Assembly (NCBI GenBank): GCA_002747255.1
Contig: PDUC01000005.1
Location: 1-35,150, forward strand
DNA: 35,150 nucleotides
Direction of reading: 5' to 3'
Source of the DNA: Acidobacteriota bacterium
Lineage (GTDB): Bacteria > Acidobacteriota > Holophagae > Acanthopleuribacterales > Acanthopleuribacteraceae
Position numbers and translations under genes: made by a program. This document shows positions 9,258 through 17,096 of this stretch, one piece after another (the first letter of the stretch is position 1; the number at the start of each line of letters is the position of its first letter). The notes below the pieces were generated by a model. That model was not told the DNA's origin. It did not search any database and saw nothing but the letters and a program-made list of their open reading frames with translations.

Positions 9258-10337
9258 TTAGGGAACTTCTGAAACCAGACTCTTTATGCTTGTGATGACA
9301 TCAGAGAGTTGAGGAACGGAAGCTTTTTCCAGATTGGGATGAAGTCCGACACCCGGTACATCGGCTCCGGCGAGCAGCTTGGGTTTGGCCAGAAGTTCGT
9401 AGAAACAACGGTCGGTTATGTGACGGATCAGGTGTTCACCGAAATTGGTGACAGGTGTATCTTCGTTGAGTGCCAGAACGCGACCTGTTTTTCTAACTGA
9501 ATTGAAAACCGTTTCTCTGTCCCACGGATAAATGGTTCTCAAATCAATGACTTCAACGGAAATTCCTTCCTTCTTCAATTGTTCGGCTGCCTGTTTTGCC
9601 ATGAGAGCATGTCTGGCATAAGTGATGACCGTGCAGTCTTTTCCTTCGCAGAGTATTTTGGCTTTGCCAATGGGAACCCGATAGTCGGTCAACCCTTCCG
9701 GCCATTGGGGTTTCCAGTCCTTTCTGATTTTGATGATGTCGTACAGAGTGGCTCCGGAAGGCGCGTCAATGGTCTTTTTAAGGGTACGGTAATCGGGGAC
9801 GCCCGGTATTTTTTCATTACCCTTGACGCGAATGAGTGCTTTGGGGTAGAGGTAGAGCACGGGGTTGTCATCGACCATGGCCGAAATCATCAAACCATAG
9901 GCATCCTTGGGTGTCGAGGGCAGCACGATTTTCCAACCCGGAATTCTCGTGGCCATGGATTCAAAGCTGTGGGAGTGATAAATAGAGCCGTGGATTCCTG
10001 CTCCAACAGGGGTCATGCAGACCAGCGGTACTTTAAACTCACCATTGGTGCTCCAATGGGTGTTGCCGACCATTTTCATCAAGTCAATGGTGTTGAAAAT
10101 ATAGTCGGCAAACTGAATTTCACATACGGGTCTCTGACCTGCTAAAGCCAGGCCCATGGCACTGCCAATGATGCCCCGTTCATCAAGCGGGGTGTTCCAT
10201 GCTTTGTCTAAACCCTGCGTGCAGGTAAAGACACCGCCAAGAGGGGCGCCAACATCCTCCCCAAATATATCTGTTACTCCAAGGTGTGTTTCACCGTAGT
10301 GCAGAGCCAATCGAATTGCTTGTGCCATGTTTGCCAT
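9258..10337 (-). CDS. 2-oxoacid dehydrogenase E1 component, beta subunit
   Basis: 359-residue beta subunit of a heterotetrameric thiamine-diphosphate E1 (pyruvate, branched-chain or acetoin type). It oxidatively decarboxylates a 2-oxoacid and passes the acyl group to a lipoyl E2. Family blocks are DIFGEDVGAPLGGVF, NTPLDERGIIGSAMGLA, QFADYIFNTIDL, HSHSFESMA and PGWKIVLPSTPKDAYGL. The C-terminal transketolase domain contains VIDLRTIYPWDRETV. The start at ATG 10337 fits the family N-terminus and follows GGGGAATAG; an upstream extension of the frame lies inside the alpha gene. Only 4 bp separate it from the alpha stop. No E2 or E3 is in the window, so substrate specificity stays open; the branched-chain type is my preference. 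Confidence 0.93.
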   Translation of the reverse strand: MANMAQAIRLALHYGETHLGVTDIFGEDVGAPLGGVFTCTQGLDKAWNTPLDERGIIGSAMGLALAGQRPVCEIQFADYIFNTIDLMKMVGNTHWSTNGEFKVPLVCMTPVGAGIHGSIYHSHSFESMATRIPGWKIVLPSTPKDAYGLMISAMVDDNPVLYLYPKALIRVKGNEKIPGVPDYRTLKKTIDAPSGATLYDIIKIRKDWKPQWPEGLTDYRVPIGKAKILCEGKDCTVITYARHALMAKQAAEQLKKEGISVEVIDLRTIYPWDRETVFNSVRKTGRVLALNEDTPVTNFGEHLIRHITDRCFYELLAKPKLLAGADVPGVGLHPNLEKASVPQLSDVITSIKSLVSEVP

Positions 10338-10341
10338 AATT

Positions 10342-11310
10342 CTATTCCCCCTCACTGAAAATATGATTGTAGATGGATTCCGGTTCTGGTGCCGGCTCTT
10401 TTTTGACTTCATCCAGTATGGAGGCCATGCGTTTGGTTTCTGACTTGTATAATTTGTCGTAAGTTTCACGAGAGATGAGGTTATCAGAAATACAGCGCTT
10501 CATCCATAATTCCAGGGGATCCGGTTCAACTTCTGAAGGGACTCGATTGGCGCCAGAGCTGGAAGAGTGACCGAATAAACGGGCAACGCTGACTTCCAGT
10601 AAAAAGGGTCTGCGCTTGGTTCGTACAAACTCCATCGCTTCCTTGAGCGCGTAATAGGATTCTTCCACATCAAAACCATTCACCTTCTTGCCCGGAATTC
10701 CATAGGCTCTGCCGTAGTCGGCAATGGGCGGTTCGCCTCTTACTTCATAAAAGCTGGTGGAGATACCGTATTCGTTATTGGTGATGATCCAGAGAATGGG
10801 CAGTTCCCACTCTGGCAGCGTACTCCAATTCAAGCCGACATGGAAGTCGCCTTCCGCTGTACCTGCATCTCCCGCTGTCACAATGGTTATGCCATCGCCG
10901 CCATGCCGTTTCTGGGCGCGTGCGATGCCTGGTGCAATGCAGCATTGGGTTTGTATGGTTGAGCATACCGGCATGACATTCCAGTCTTTGCGTGCATAGT
11001 GGTTACAGAAATTTCTGCCACCGGAAAAAGGGTCCGTAGCCCGGTTGTTCATTTGACGAATTTCATCTTTTGGATCCATTCCCATGGCTAACATGGTTCC
11101 GGAGTTTCGATAGTGGAAATAAAAATAATCGTAATCCAGACCACAGCCCTTTTTGGCCAGATAACCCAGGGGTACATTGACGGCCTCTTCTCCTGTTCCT
11201 CCAATCCAAAAATATCCATCCGATGATTTGGCCATTTTAATCATTCGCTCTTCTAAACAGCGAGCCGTTACCATGGTTTTCAGTATGCCAAGTTTCAGGT
11301 CATTATCCAT
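10342..11310 (-). CDS. 2-oxoacid dehydrogenase E1 component, alpha subunit
   Basis: 322-residue alpha subunit carrying most of the thiamine-diphosphate site. The cofactor motif runs from GDAGTAEGDFHVGLNW to LPILWIITNN, matching the GDG...NN pattern of these enzymes, with Ala at the usual third-position Gly. YFHYRNSGTMLAMG and the FSGGRN segment match the conserved substrate and cofactor loops. The loop LFGHSSSSGANR corresponds to the region phosphorylated in mitochondrial E1 alpha; whether it is modified here is unknown. ATG 11310 follows AAAGGA by 7 nt. It is the first gene of the pair and is followed after 4 bp by the beta subunit. Confidence 0.93.
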   Translation of the reverse strand: MDNDLKLGILKTMVTARCLEERMIKMAKSSDGYFWIGGTGEEAVNVPLGYLAKKGCGLDYDYFYFHYRNSGTMLAMGMDPKDEIRQMNNRATDPFSGGRNFCNHYARKDWNVMPVCSTIQTQCCIAPGIARAQKRHGGDGITIVTAGDAGTAEGDFHVGLNWSTLPEWELPILWIITNNEYGISTSFYEVRGEPPIADYGRAYGIPGKKVNGFDVEESYYALKEAMEFVRTKRRPFLLEVSVARLFGHSSSSGANRVPSEVEPDPLELWMKRCISDNLISRETYDKLYKSETKRMASILDEVKKEPAPEPESIYNHIFSEGE

Positions 11311-11617
11311 GTGTCAATCCTTTTACCGTTAATTTGTCAATTTACAGTTCAAACGGAGAATCAGTGTAGACATCTCCCTTCAACTGTTGAGTTTTCAGTC
11401 TTGAACTATTATTTCATAAACCAAAGCTATCGTCAGTTTAAATAAATCAGGTGCTTTCTTCGTGTCTTGTCATATCTACTACAATTGCAAGTAAATAAAC
11501 GCTATATGACGTTGTAAAGTCTTTGTTAACTGTGTTTTTCCATGACCTTTGAGCTTGCACAAATGCTTCGTTTGGCTTAAAGTTATAACTGGGAATCTGA
11601 AGTGAGATAGTTACACT
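11311..11617. other. divergent intergenic region
   Basis: 307 bp between the starts of E1 alpha (-) and the DHH/CPBP fusion (+), so it should hold promoters for both. It is AT-rich. A TATAAC at about 11584 is a candidate -10 for the plus gene, but its -35 is poor. I see no strong operator palindrome or riboswitch. Confidence 0.4.
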
Positions 11618-13456
11618 ATGATACACGATTCGAATAAACAAGCCGATGGCAACCCTGAAACAAGTCATAAACTGGGTACTCGCATAGCTCAACTACCTTC
11701 TTTTCGAAAAAAAATGCCACAGGCAGTATCAACACTTTCTCAAACTCTGAAAATCCTGCCCAAACGATACAACATCAAGAATGCAGGCAAAGAATCCTAT
11801 CTCACTTGTGTTGAGTCACCCAATATAAGAGTTTTTATTGACAGGCAGTTTTGCGTTACCAATGCCGCTGCAAAGAAGTATCCCGAGGGCAGCATTTTTC
11901 TGGATGGGGCCGCCAAGGGAGAGCCGTTTTTGGATGTTCAGAAAAAAATATACAACATGGACCATCACGAAGGTTGTGTAAGAGCTTTTACGCTTTCCAC
12001 CTGTGAACAGGCCTTCATTCTCATTATGAAGGGATTGGATTTAGGAGTGGGAGACTGGTGTGTTTATGCCAATGAACCCGACCTGGACACCGTTCTGGCA
12101 ATTTGGCTGATTTTGAACCACATGAGGGTTCGGGGAGAAGATCCTGAAATTAGAAAAGAACTTCTACCGCTGCTGAGACTGCAGGGGATTATAGACAGTC
12201 ACGGCTTTGAAATGACGGAATTTACAGGTTTTCCCGATGACCTGCAAGAAACAACCCTTCAACAGATCAAAAAACTGCGGGAGAGCGAACTCGAGTTAAA
12301 GAGCGAGGGCAAATGGGCAACTGTCAATGAATTGGAATATGTCAGCTCGATTCTACGCTCTTTGGATGAAAGCGTTTATTCCTCCAGACATTTTGATGGA
12401 GTTGGGCAGGTTGAAGAGCTCTTTCGCATCAAAATTGGGTCCGATAAAATAGCTGTCGCTTGTTCTTCAGAGTTTGGGATCTATGAAACAGAAGAAATGT
12501 TAAAAAAGACCCACGGCTCCAGGTTGGGCTTGATTTTCCTTAAAAAATCGGAAGATACTTATACCATAAGGCAAGTTGATCCCTTTCTGCCCACCAACCT
12601 CAATCGCCTGTATGACAGGTTGAATATTTTGGACCCCAACACATCCTCATCAGCGAACTGGGCCGGTTCTGAAGAAATTGGAGGTTCGCCGAGAGGTGTG
12701 GGAACAGGACTTGATATTCAAAAAATCAAACAGGCTTGTCAGTGGGTATACAATAAACAGAGTTTTTTAGAAAGAGCGAGAGGTACTTTTTGGTCCACGA
12801 GTCTGGCCTTTGTCATTCTTGGTTCCGCTTTTACTATTTCCCATCTTCTTTATCCCACTCTGGCAGGATGGCAGATTGAAGCAACCACCCATGTAAAAGG
12901 ACTGCTCTCTTTTAATTTAACCGTTTTGGCCCTTTCTCTGTTCTACATGATCCTGGATAGAAACTACGCCTTCAAGTTTTTTGGGCTCGGACCTATAAGG
13001 GGCAATTGGTGGCTGTTATTTCTTCCTTTAACAGTTGGGGCCTCGGTCTTAAATGGAATGATTCCGCGATATCCCTTTCAAATAGAGGGTGCTGCGCTGA
13101 TTACAGGCCTGCTTGTAACCGCGCCTTTTGCCTGGGAATTCCTGTTTCGAGGGGTGGTTCACGGTATGCTGGTTAAATCCCACTACACCATGTGTCATGG
13201 AGGCAGGTGGTTTCTGTCAGGACCCACTGTGGTTTCCTCCCTCTTGGCTGTCTTGGCGATGGGTCTCCTCTTTCAATGTAACCCGCTTATTAGCAGCTTA
13301 ATTCCGATACCCAAAGTGATTTGTCTATTGGGAGTCTTCATTTCTGGTTTAGCTTATGGAATTGTCCGTGAACGCACACAGAGCGTTATGAGTTGTAGTT
13401 TGTTACATACCTTCTCTGTCCTGATTGTGGCCTTTGGCAGTCAGTTTATCGCATAG
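11618..13456 (+). CDS. DHH-phosphoesterase-like / CPBP membrane domain fusion
   Basis: 612-residue protein with two unlike halves. Residues about 60-380 look like a DHH-superfamily phosphoesterase: DHH at 115-117 in YNMDHHEG, ANEPDLDTVLAIW with Asp155 and Asp157, IIDSHG with Asp193 and His195, and a glycine-rich GSEEIGGSPRGVGTG near 350-364 like the substrate loop of DHHA1-type domains. Residues about 390-612 form five or six membrane spans. AWEFLFRGVVHG (505-516) resembles motif 1 of CPBP/Rce1-like intramembrane proteases and LLHTFSV (595-601) resembles motif 3. The first Glu of EExxxR is Trp here, I find no motif-2 His, and the Asn of HxxxN is Val, so the protease half may be inactive. It has no operon partner. 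ATG 11618 has only a weak ribosome-binding site, and a later start at 11714 is possible. The substrate is unknown. Confidence 0.75.
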   Translation: MIHDSNKQADGNPETSHKLGTRIAQLPSFRKKMPQAVSTLSQTLKILPKRYNIKNAGKESYLTCVESPNIRVFIDRQFCVTNAAAKKYPEGSIFLDGAAKGEPFLDVQKKIYNMDHHEGCVRAFTLSTCEQAFILIMKGLDLGVGDWCVYANEPDLDTVLAIWLILNHMRVRGEDPEIRKELLPLLRLQGIIDSHGFEMTEFTGFPDDLQETTLQQIKKLRESELELKSEGKWATVNELEYVSSILRSLDESVYSSRHFDGVGQVEELFRIKIGSDKIAVACSSEFGIYETEEMLKKTHGSRLGLIFLKKSEDTYTIRQVDPFLPTNLNRLYDRLNILDPNTSSSANWAGSEEIGGSPRGVGTGLDIQKIKQACQWVYNKQSFLERARGTFWSTSLAFVILGSAFTISHLLYPTLAGWQIEATTHVKGLLSFNLTVLALSLFYMILDRNYAFKFFGLGPIRGNWWLLFLPLTVGASVLNGMIPRYPFQIEGAALITGLLVTAPFAWEFLFRGVVHGMLVKSHYTMCHGGRWFLSGPTVVSSLLAVLAMGLLFQCNPLISSLIPIPKVICLLGVFISGLAYGIVRERTQSVMSCSLLHTFSVLIVAFGSQFIA

Positions 13457-13514
13457 AGCACCATCCAGGTATAACTGCCTGGTTCAGGACAAAACAAGTG
13501 GTGGATGTGTCGGG

Positions 13515-14270
13515 TTAATTAGTCATGTCATCCAGAAAGGGAAACTTTTTTCTCGTTTCGTGAACGACAGATGCATCAATCTCAACGGAAAAAATGCCCT
13601 CTTTGCTTTCACAGTTCAGGAGCAGCTCTCCTTGAGGAGAGTAAACGACCGAATGACCGCTGTAGTACAATCCATTGGCATCGAGTCCCAGCCTGTTCAC
13701 TCCAACCACAAAAGCCTGATTTTCGATGGCACGTGCCGGTAAAAGCCGGTCCCAATGGCTTTGTCTTGATTGGGGCCAATTAGCTGAAAACACCATTAAA
13801 TCTGCTTTGGGCGCGACTTGACGGCAAAGTTCAGGGAAGCGCAGTTCGTAACAAATCAGAGGTGCGATTTTGAAGTCCTCAATCTGCCATATGACCTGTT
13901 GATCTCCATGACCGTAAGACTTGTGTTCTCCGGCGTAGGTGAACAGTTTGCGTTTGGAATAAAAGCCGACTTTCTCACCCTTTCTGTTAAATAGAACCAG
14001 CCTGTTTTCCTGCTTTTGGGTTTGCCGGTTGTATTCCGGAATCCCGCTAAGCAGGAACAGGTCTCTTTCAGCAGCCAGTTGCCCCAGGAAATCAGATACG
14101 TCTGTACACGCTTGGTGGATGTCGGGATTCATGGTGAACCCCGAAGCCCAAAGTTCCGGCATGATCAGCAAATCGCATGGAGCCGATTGAGCCAATAAGG
14201 CAATTAGGTGTTCGCAATTTTTTGCCGGATCTTCCCAAAAGAGTTTTGTCTGAAGGAGTGCGATCTTCAT
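13515..14270 (-). CDS. nitrilase-superfamily amidase, omega-amidase (YafV/NIT2-like)
   Basis: 251-residue carbon-nitrogen hydrolase with the Glu-Lys-Cys triad: Glu39 in MPELWASGF, Lys106 in YSKRKLF and Cys140 in LICYELRFPE. The YSKRKLFTYAGEH block, the RFPELCR motif after Cys140 and SANWPQSRQSHW match the YafV/NIT2 group, which hydrolyses alpha-ketoglutaramate and alpha-ketosuccinamate to the 2-oxoacid and ammonia. The gene starts 18 bp after a KAT/GTK-type aminotransferase. That is the partnership expected for glutamine transamination followed by deamidation, so function follows from both family and context. GAGGA lies 7 nt before ATG 14270. Confidence 0.88.
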   Translation of the reverse strand: MKIALLQTKLFWEDPAKNCEHLIALLAQSAPCDLLIMPELWASGFTMNPDIHQACTDVSDFLGQLAAERDLFLLSGIPEYNRQTQKQENRLVLFNRKGEKVGFYSKRKLFTYAGEHKSYGHGDQQVIWQIEDFKIAPLICYELRFPELCRQVAPKADLMVFSANWPQSRQSHWDRLLPARAIENQAFVVGVNRLGLDANGLYYSGHSVVYSPQGELLLNCESKEGIFSVEIDASVVHETRKKFPFLDDMTN

Positions 14271-14288
14271 AGCGTATCCTCGTTCGTG

Positions 14289-15452
14289 TTATTTCATGAT
14301 CTTTTTTAACCTGGCAAGACCTTCGACCAGAGTTTCCTCTTCCTTTGCGAAACAAAAACGCAACAGTGTTTGCGGTGCCTTTTGGGGATTCAGGTAAAAC
14401 CCGGATACCGGAATGGTGGCCACACCTTGAGTTTGTTTAATCAAGTGAACCGCGAAATCGTTATCCTTCATATTGGATTGATGTGCATAGTTGGCGATGA
14501 GGAAGAATGTCCCCTGCGGCGCGTAGACCTCAAAACCTATATCTTCAAGACCCTGAACGAGTAAGTCCCTGTTGTGTCGCAGTTTCTTCATGAGAGGTGT
14601 AACGGCTCGCTGCCAGTTTTGGACTGCTTCCGCCATGCCATGCTGAAGGGGTTTTGCCACACAGAAGCAGACTAATTGATGGAGTTTCCTCATGAGATCA
14701 GTCGCTTCAGCCGGAGCCAGAATATAGCCGATTTTCCAGCCGGTCATTGAGAAGGTTTTAGCTGTTGAGGAAATTGTCACCGTGCGTTCTCGCATTCCAT
14801 CCAGAGAAGCTAAGCTGATGTGGTTACCCTCAAAAATGAGATGTTCGTAGACTTCATCTGTAATGGCAATGAGATTGTGCTGAACACACATCTTTTGAAT
14901 GGCTGTCAACTCTCCACTATTGAAAACGCGTCCTGTCGGGTTGTGAGGTGTGTTGATCAGAATGGCTCTGGTTCGTTTTGAAAGCGATGAAACCAGGTTG
15001 TTCACCGAGAAACTGAACGATGGCGGTTGAAGCTGAACACCAACAGGTGTAGCGCCTGCCCTTCGAATAATAGGCGCATAAACATCATATGCCGGTTCAA
15101 AAATAATGACTTCGTCGCCCGGTTTACAAAGGGCAGACAGCGTCAGGTAAAGAGCTTCAGAAGCTCCGTTGGTGATGGTAATTTCGCTGTCCGGATTGTA
15201 ATCAACGCCATAGAGTACACTGTATTTCTCGGCAAGAGCACATCGCAACGAATAAATGCCCGCCATGTTGGCGTATTGATTGGGCTTTTCCATAATTGCC
15301 TTACAGGCTGCTTCTTTAACCCACGACGGTCCATCAAAATCAGGATAGCCCTGGCCGAGATTGACGGCTTGGTGTTGAAAGGCCAACTTACTCATAATGG
15401 CAAAAATACTGTCTTCTATCTCAGAATGGCTTGAACGGTTCCACTGAATCAT
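14289..15452 (-). CDS. PLP aminotransferase, glutamine/methionine transaminase type
   Basis: 387-residue fold-type I aminotransferase. The PLP lysine is Lys232 in SSTAKTFSMTGWKIGY. NTPHNPTGRVF contains Asn171, AITDEVYEHL carries the conserved Asp/Tyr, and NLGQGYPDFDGP is the N-terminal signature of kynurenine aminotransferase/glutamine transaminase K and E. coli YbdL (methionine aminotransferase). It probably transaminates methionine, glutamine or aromatic 2-oxoacids, for instance in methionine salvage. The next gene encodes an omega-amidase-like enzyme that would remove the ketoglutaramate made when glutamine is donor. GAGG precedes ATG 15452 by about 6 nt. Exact substrates are inferred. Confidence 0.9.
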   Translation of the reverse strand: MIQWNRSSHSEIEDSIFAIMSKLAFQHQAVNLGQGYPDFDGPSWVKEAACKAIMEKPNQYANMAGIYSLRCALAEKYSVLYGVDYNPDSEITITNGASEALYLTLSALCKPGDEVIIFEPAYDVYAPIIRRAGATPVGVQLQPPSFSFSVNNLVSSLSKRTRAILINTPHNPTGRVFNSGELTAIQKMCVQHNLIAITDEVYEHLIFEGNHISLASLDGMRERTVTISSTAKTFSMTGWKIGYILAPAEATDLMRKLHQLVCFCVAKPLQHGMAEAVQNWQRAVTPLMKKLRHNRDLLVQGLEDIGFEVYAPQGTFFLIANYAHQSNMKDNDFAVHLIKQTQGVATIPVSGFYLNPQKAPQTLLRFCFAKEEETLVEGLARLKKIMK

Positions 15453-15722
15453 AAAACGCCTCGTACGTAAAATAGGGTCGACTTTGGTCGATATGCTATT
15501 CTAGCAGGGTGTTTTGGATTCTGAAATGAGGGTGTTATTTTCAGTTCGGTGCCGTTTCAAACCAAAAAAACCATAAAAAATGCCTGTGAAAGGCTCTAAC
15601 CCTCAAAACGAGTACAATATTTTTCATTTTTTTTATAAAATGATGTAAGCATTCTTAAATGGGAACATCACTCTATTGAAACTCCCAATGTGGGGATTCA
15701 AAAAAGGGCAACCATTGAGAAA

Positions 15723-15738
15723 TCTCACCGAGGTGAGA
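15723..15738 (+). promoter_or_regulatory. hairpin directly before the Shine-Dalgarno
   Basis: TCTCACC (15723-15729) and GGTGAGA (15732-15738) are exact complements with a 2-base centre. The dyad ends just before the GGAGG that serves ATG 15752. It may be an operator or an mRNA hairpin affecting translation. The rest of the 299-bp divergent gap (15453-15751) is AT-rich, with a TATAAA near 15640 as a possible -10 and no clear -35. Confidence 0.35.
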
Positions 15739-15751
15739 AGGAGGACATTCC

Positions 15752-16681
15752 ATGAAGAATACAAATGACACGCACCCGATCCTGTTTATGCTGGCAGGCT
15801 TTCTGTTATCTGCAACGGCACTTTTCGGGCAGTACGACCCCTGGGCGCATACCGAAGAAACTCAGAATTTTGTTAAAATAGTCAAGAAAGACAATTACCG
15901 ATCAAGGGTTGATCACCTCCACGATTACGTGATGGTGGAAGCCGAAGGCGCGGCTGATCCCAGAAAAGTACTCAGCCAGGCTCACGCGCGGACACTGGCT
16001 CTTAAAACGGCTCGGGCTCTGGCTTACGAGAAATTGATGGAAACGGTAGAAGGTCTTAAAATGACCAGTAACACCATCTACAAAGACGAGCTGCTTAAAT
16101 GGTCCTTTATCGTTACCAGGGTCAAGGGCATGATTAAGAACGCGGAAGTGTTGGATGAGAATGTGACCGATCTGGATGACGGTTCAGTTCTGGCCAAAGT
16201 CCGTCTGGTGTATCGGCTTCATGGGCAGGGAGGCATCATGATGCCTGTCATTGAGGAAATGCTTCGATCACCAGCCGTAGTAAAGGAGCGAAAGTCTTTT
16301 GAAGTTAACAATCCTCCCAGGAAGAAAGGAAACCGCAAATACACGGGAGTTTTGCTCAAGATCAGGGGACTGAAGTGGGATCCGCCAGAGTTTTGGAAAA
16401 TCAAGACACCTTCCAGCCAAACCGTATGGGATACGCGTTTTGTAGATTGGGAATACGCCAATACGGAAATTACCTATGGAACCTGGAACCTCTTTAAAAA
16501 AGATAAAAAGCTGGCTAAAAAGTACGGTCGTATTGGAGACTCTCCTCTGGAAATTAAAGTCAAGCAGATTACCGAAGCTGGTAACCTGGTTATTTCCGAA
16601 AAGGATGCCCTGAAACTAAGACAGACCAATAACGAGTTCTTATACGAAAATCGCATTGCTGTTATCTACTCAAAGAAGTAG
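15752..16681 (+). CDS. secreted protein of unknown function
   Basis: 309 residues with a signal peptide: polar start, hydrophobic core FMLAGFLLSATALFG and a probable cleavage after the FGQ region, with no lipobox Cys. The mature N-terminal part (about 50-155) has the look of LPP20-like periplasmic proteins: VMVEAEGAADP, then an Ala/Arg-rich helix (AHARTLALKTARALAYEKL), and a strand pair including GSVLAKVRLVYRL. A second part (about 185-309) has IRGLKWDPPEFWKI and ends in a beta-rich ISEKDALKLRQTNNEFLYENR. I recognise no enzyme motif. GGAGG sits 7 nt before the ATG. A terminator follows, so it is probably monocistronic. Confidence 0.75.
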   Translation: MKNTNDTHPILFMLAGFLLSATALFGQYDPWAHTEETQNFVKIVKKDNYRSRVDHLHDYVMVEAEGAADPRKVLSQAHARTLALKTARALAYEKLMETVEGLKMTSNTIYKDELLKWSFIVTRVKGMIKNAEVLDENVTDLDDGSVLAKVRLVYRLHGQGGIMMPVIEEMLRSPAVVKERKSFEVNNPPRKKGNRKYTGVLLKIRGLKWDPPEFWKIKTPSSQTVWDTRFVDWEYANTEITYGTWNLFKKDKKLAKKYGRIGDSPLEIKVKQITEAGNLVISEKDALKLRQTNNEFLYENRIAVIYSKK

Positions 16682-16714
16682 TATTTTTCCCGGTTTAAAT
16701 AAGTATCGAAAAAG

Positions 16715-16741
16715 GTGGTCCCATGAGGACCACTTTGTTCT
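16715..16741 (+). terminator. intrinsic terminator after the secreted-protein gene
   Basis: GTGGTCC (16715-16721) pairs with GGACCAC (16727-16733) around CATGA, followed by a T-rich TTTGTTCTT. It lies 34 bp after the stop at 16681. The T-run is interrupted, so strength is moderate. Confidence 0.65.
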
Positions 16742-16772
16742 TGTGAACCGGCCATAATTGAACGAGTAAAGA

Positions 16773-17096
16773 ATGTTCTTTAAGCGCAAAGATCCAACTT
16801 CCTCTGAAGCAATAGGAGAAAGTCTGACTGCTTTTGTGAAAAAAAACGCACAGCAGTTGATGTTTCGAGAGGTGTATTTCAAATCCATCGTGATTGTTCT
16901 GCCATTTGAGGCCGAAACCAGATGGAAACCCTACAGTGAAGAACTCAGGTCAGCCCTTATTGAGCGACTGCAGACCAAATTAGGTCTGGACAAGGATGAG
17001 AACTATCAGCCTCAAATCATTTTTCGGACTGGAATGGAGAAGGGCTTGACGTTTTCGGGTTCTTTTGAATCACAGGATATTCCAGATGGGTGGTAA
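16773..17096 (+). CDS. small cytoplasmic protein of unknown function
   Basis: 107 residues, no signal peptide or membrane span. It reads as an alpha/beta domain: an N-terminal helix (about 10-30), a strand IVIVLPFEAETRW, an amphipathic helix EELRSALIERLQTKLG, and a C-terminal strand region QPQIIFRTGMEKGLTFSG. The order faintly recalls the N-terminal domain of FhaA-type proteins, but not enough to name it. Its last 11 bp overlap the start of the next gene in another frame, suggesting translational coupling. A one-base change could join the two into a single protein, so an ancestral or assembly frameshift is possible. The ribosome-binding site is weak. Confidence 0.6.
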   Translation: MFFKRKDPTSSEAIGESLTAFVKKNAQQLMFREVYFKSIVIVLPFEAETRWKPYSEELRSALIERLQTKLGLDKDENYQPQIIFRTGMEKGLTFSGSFESQDIPDGW

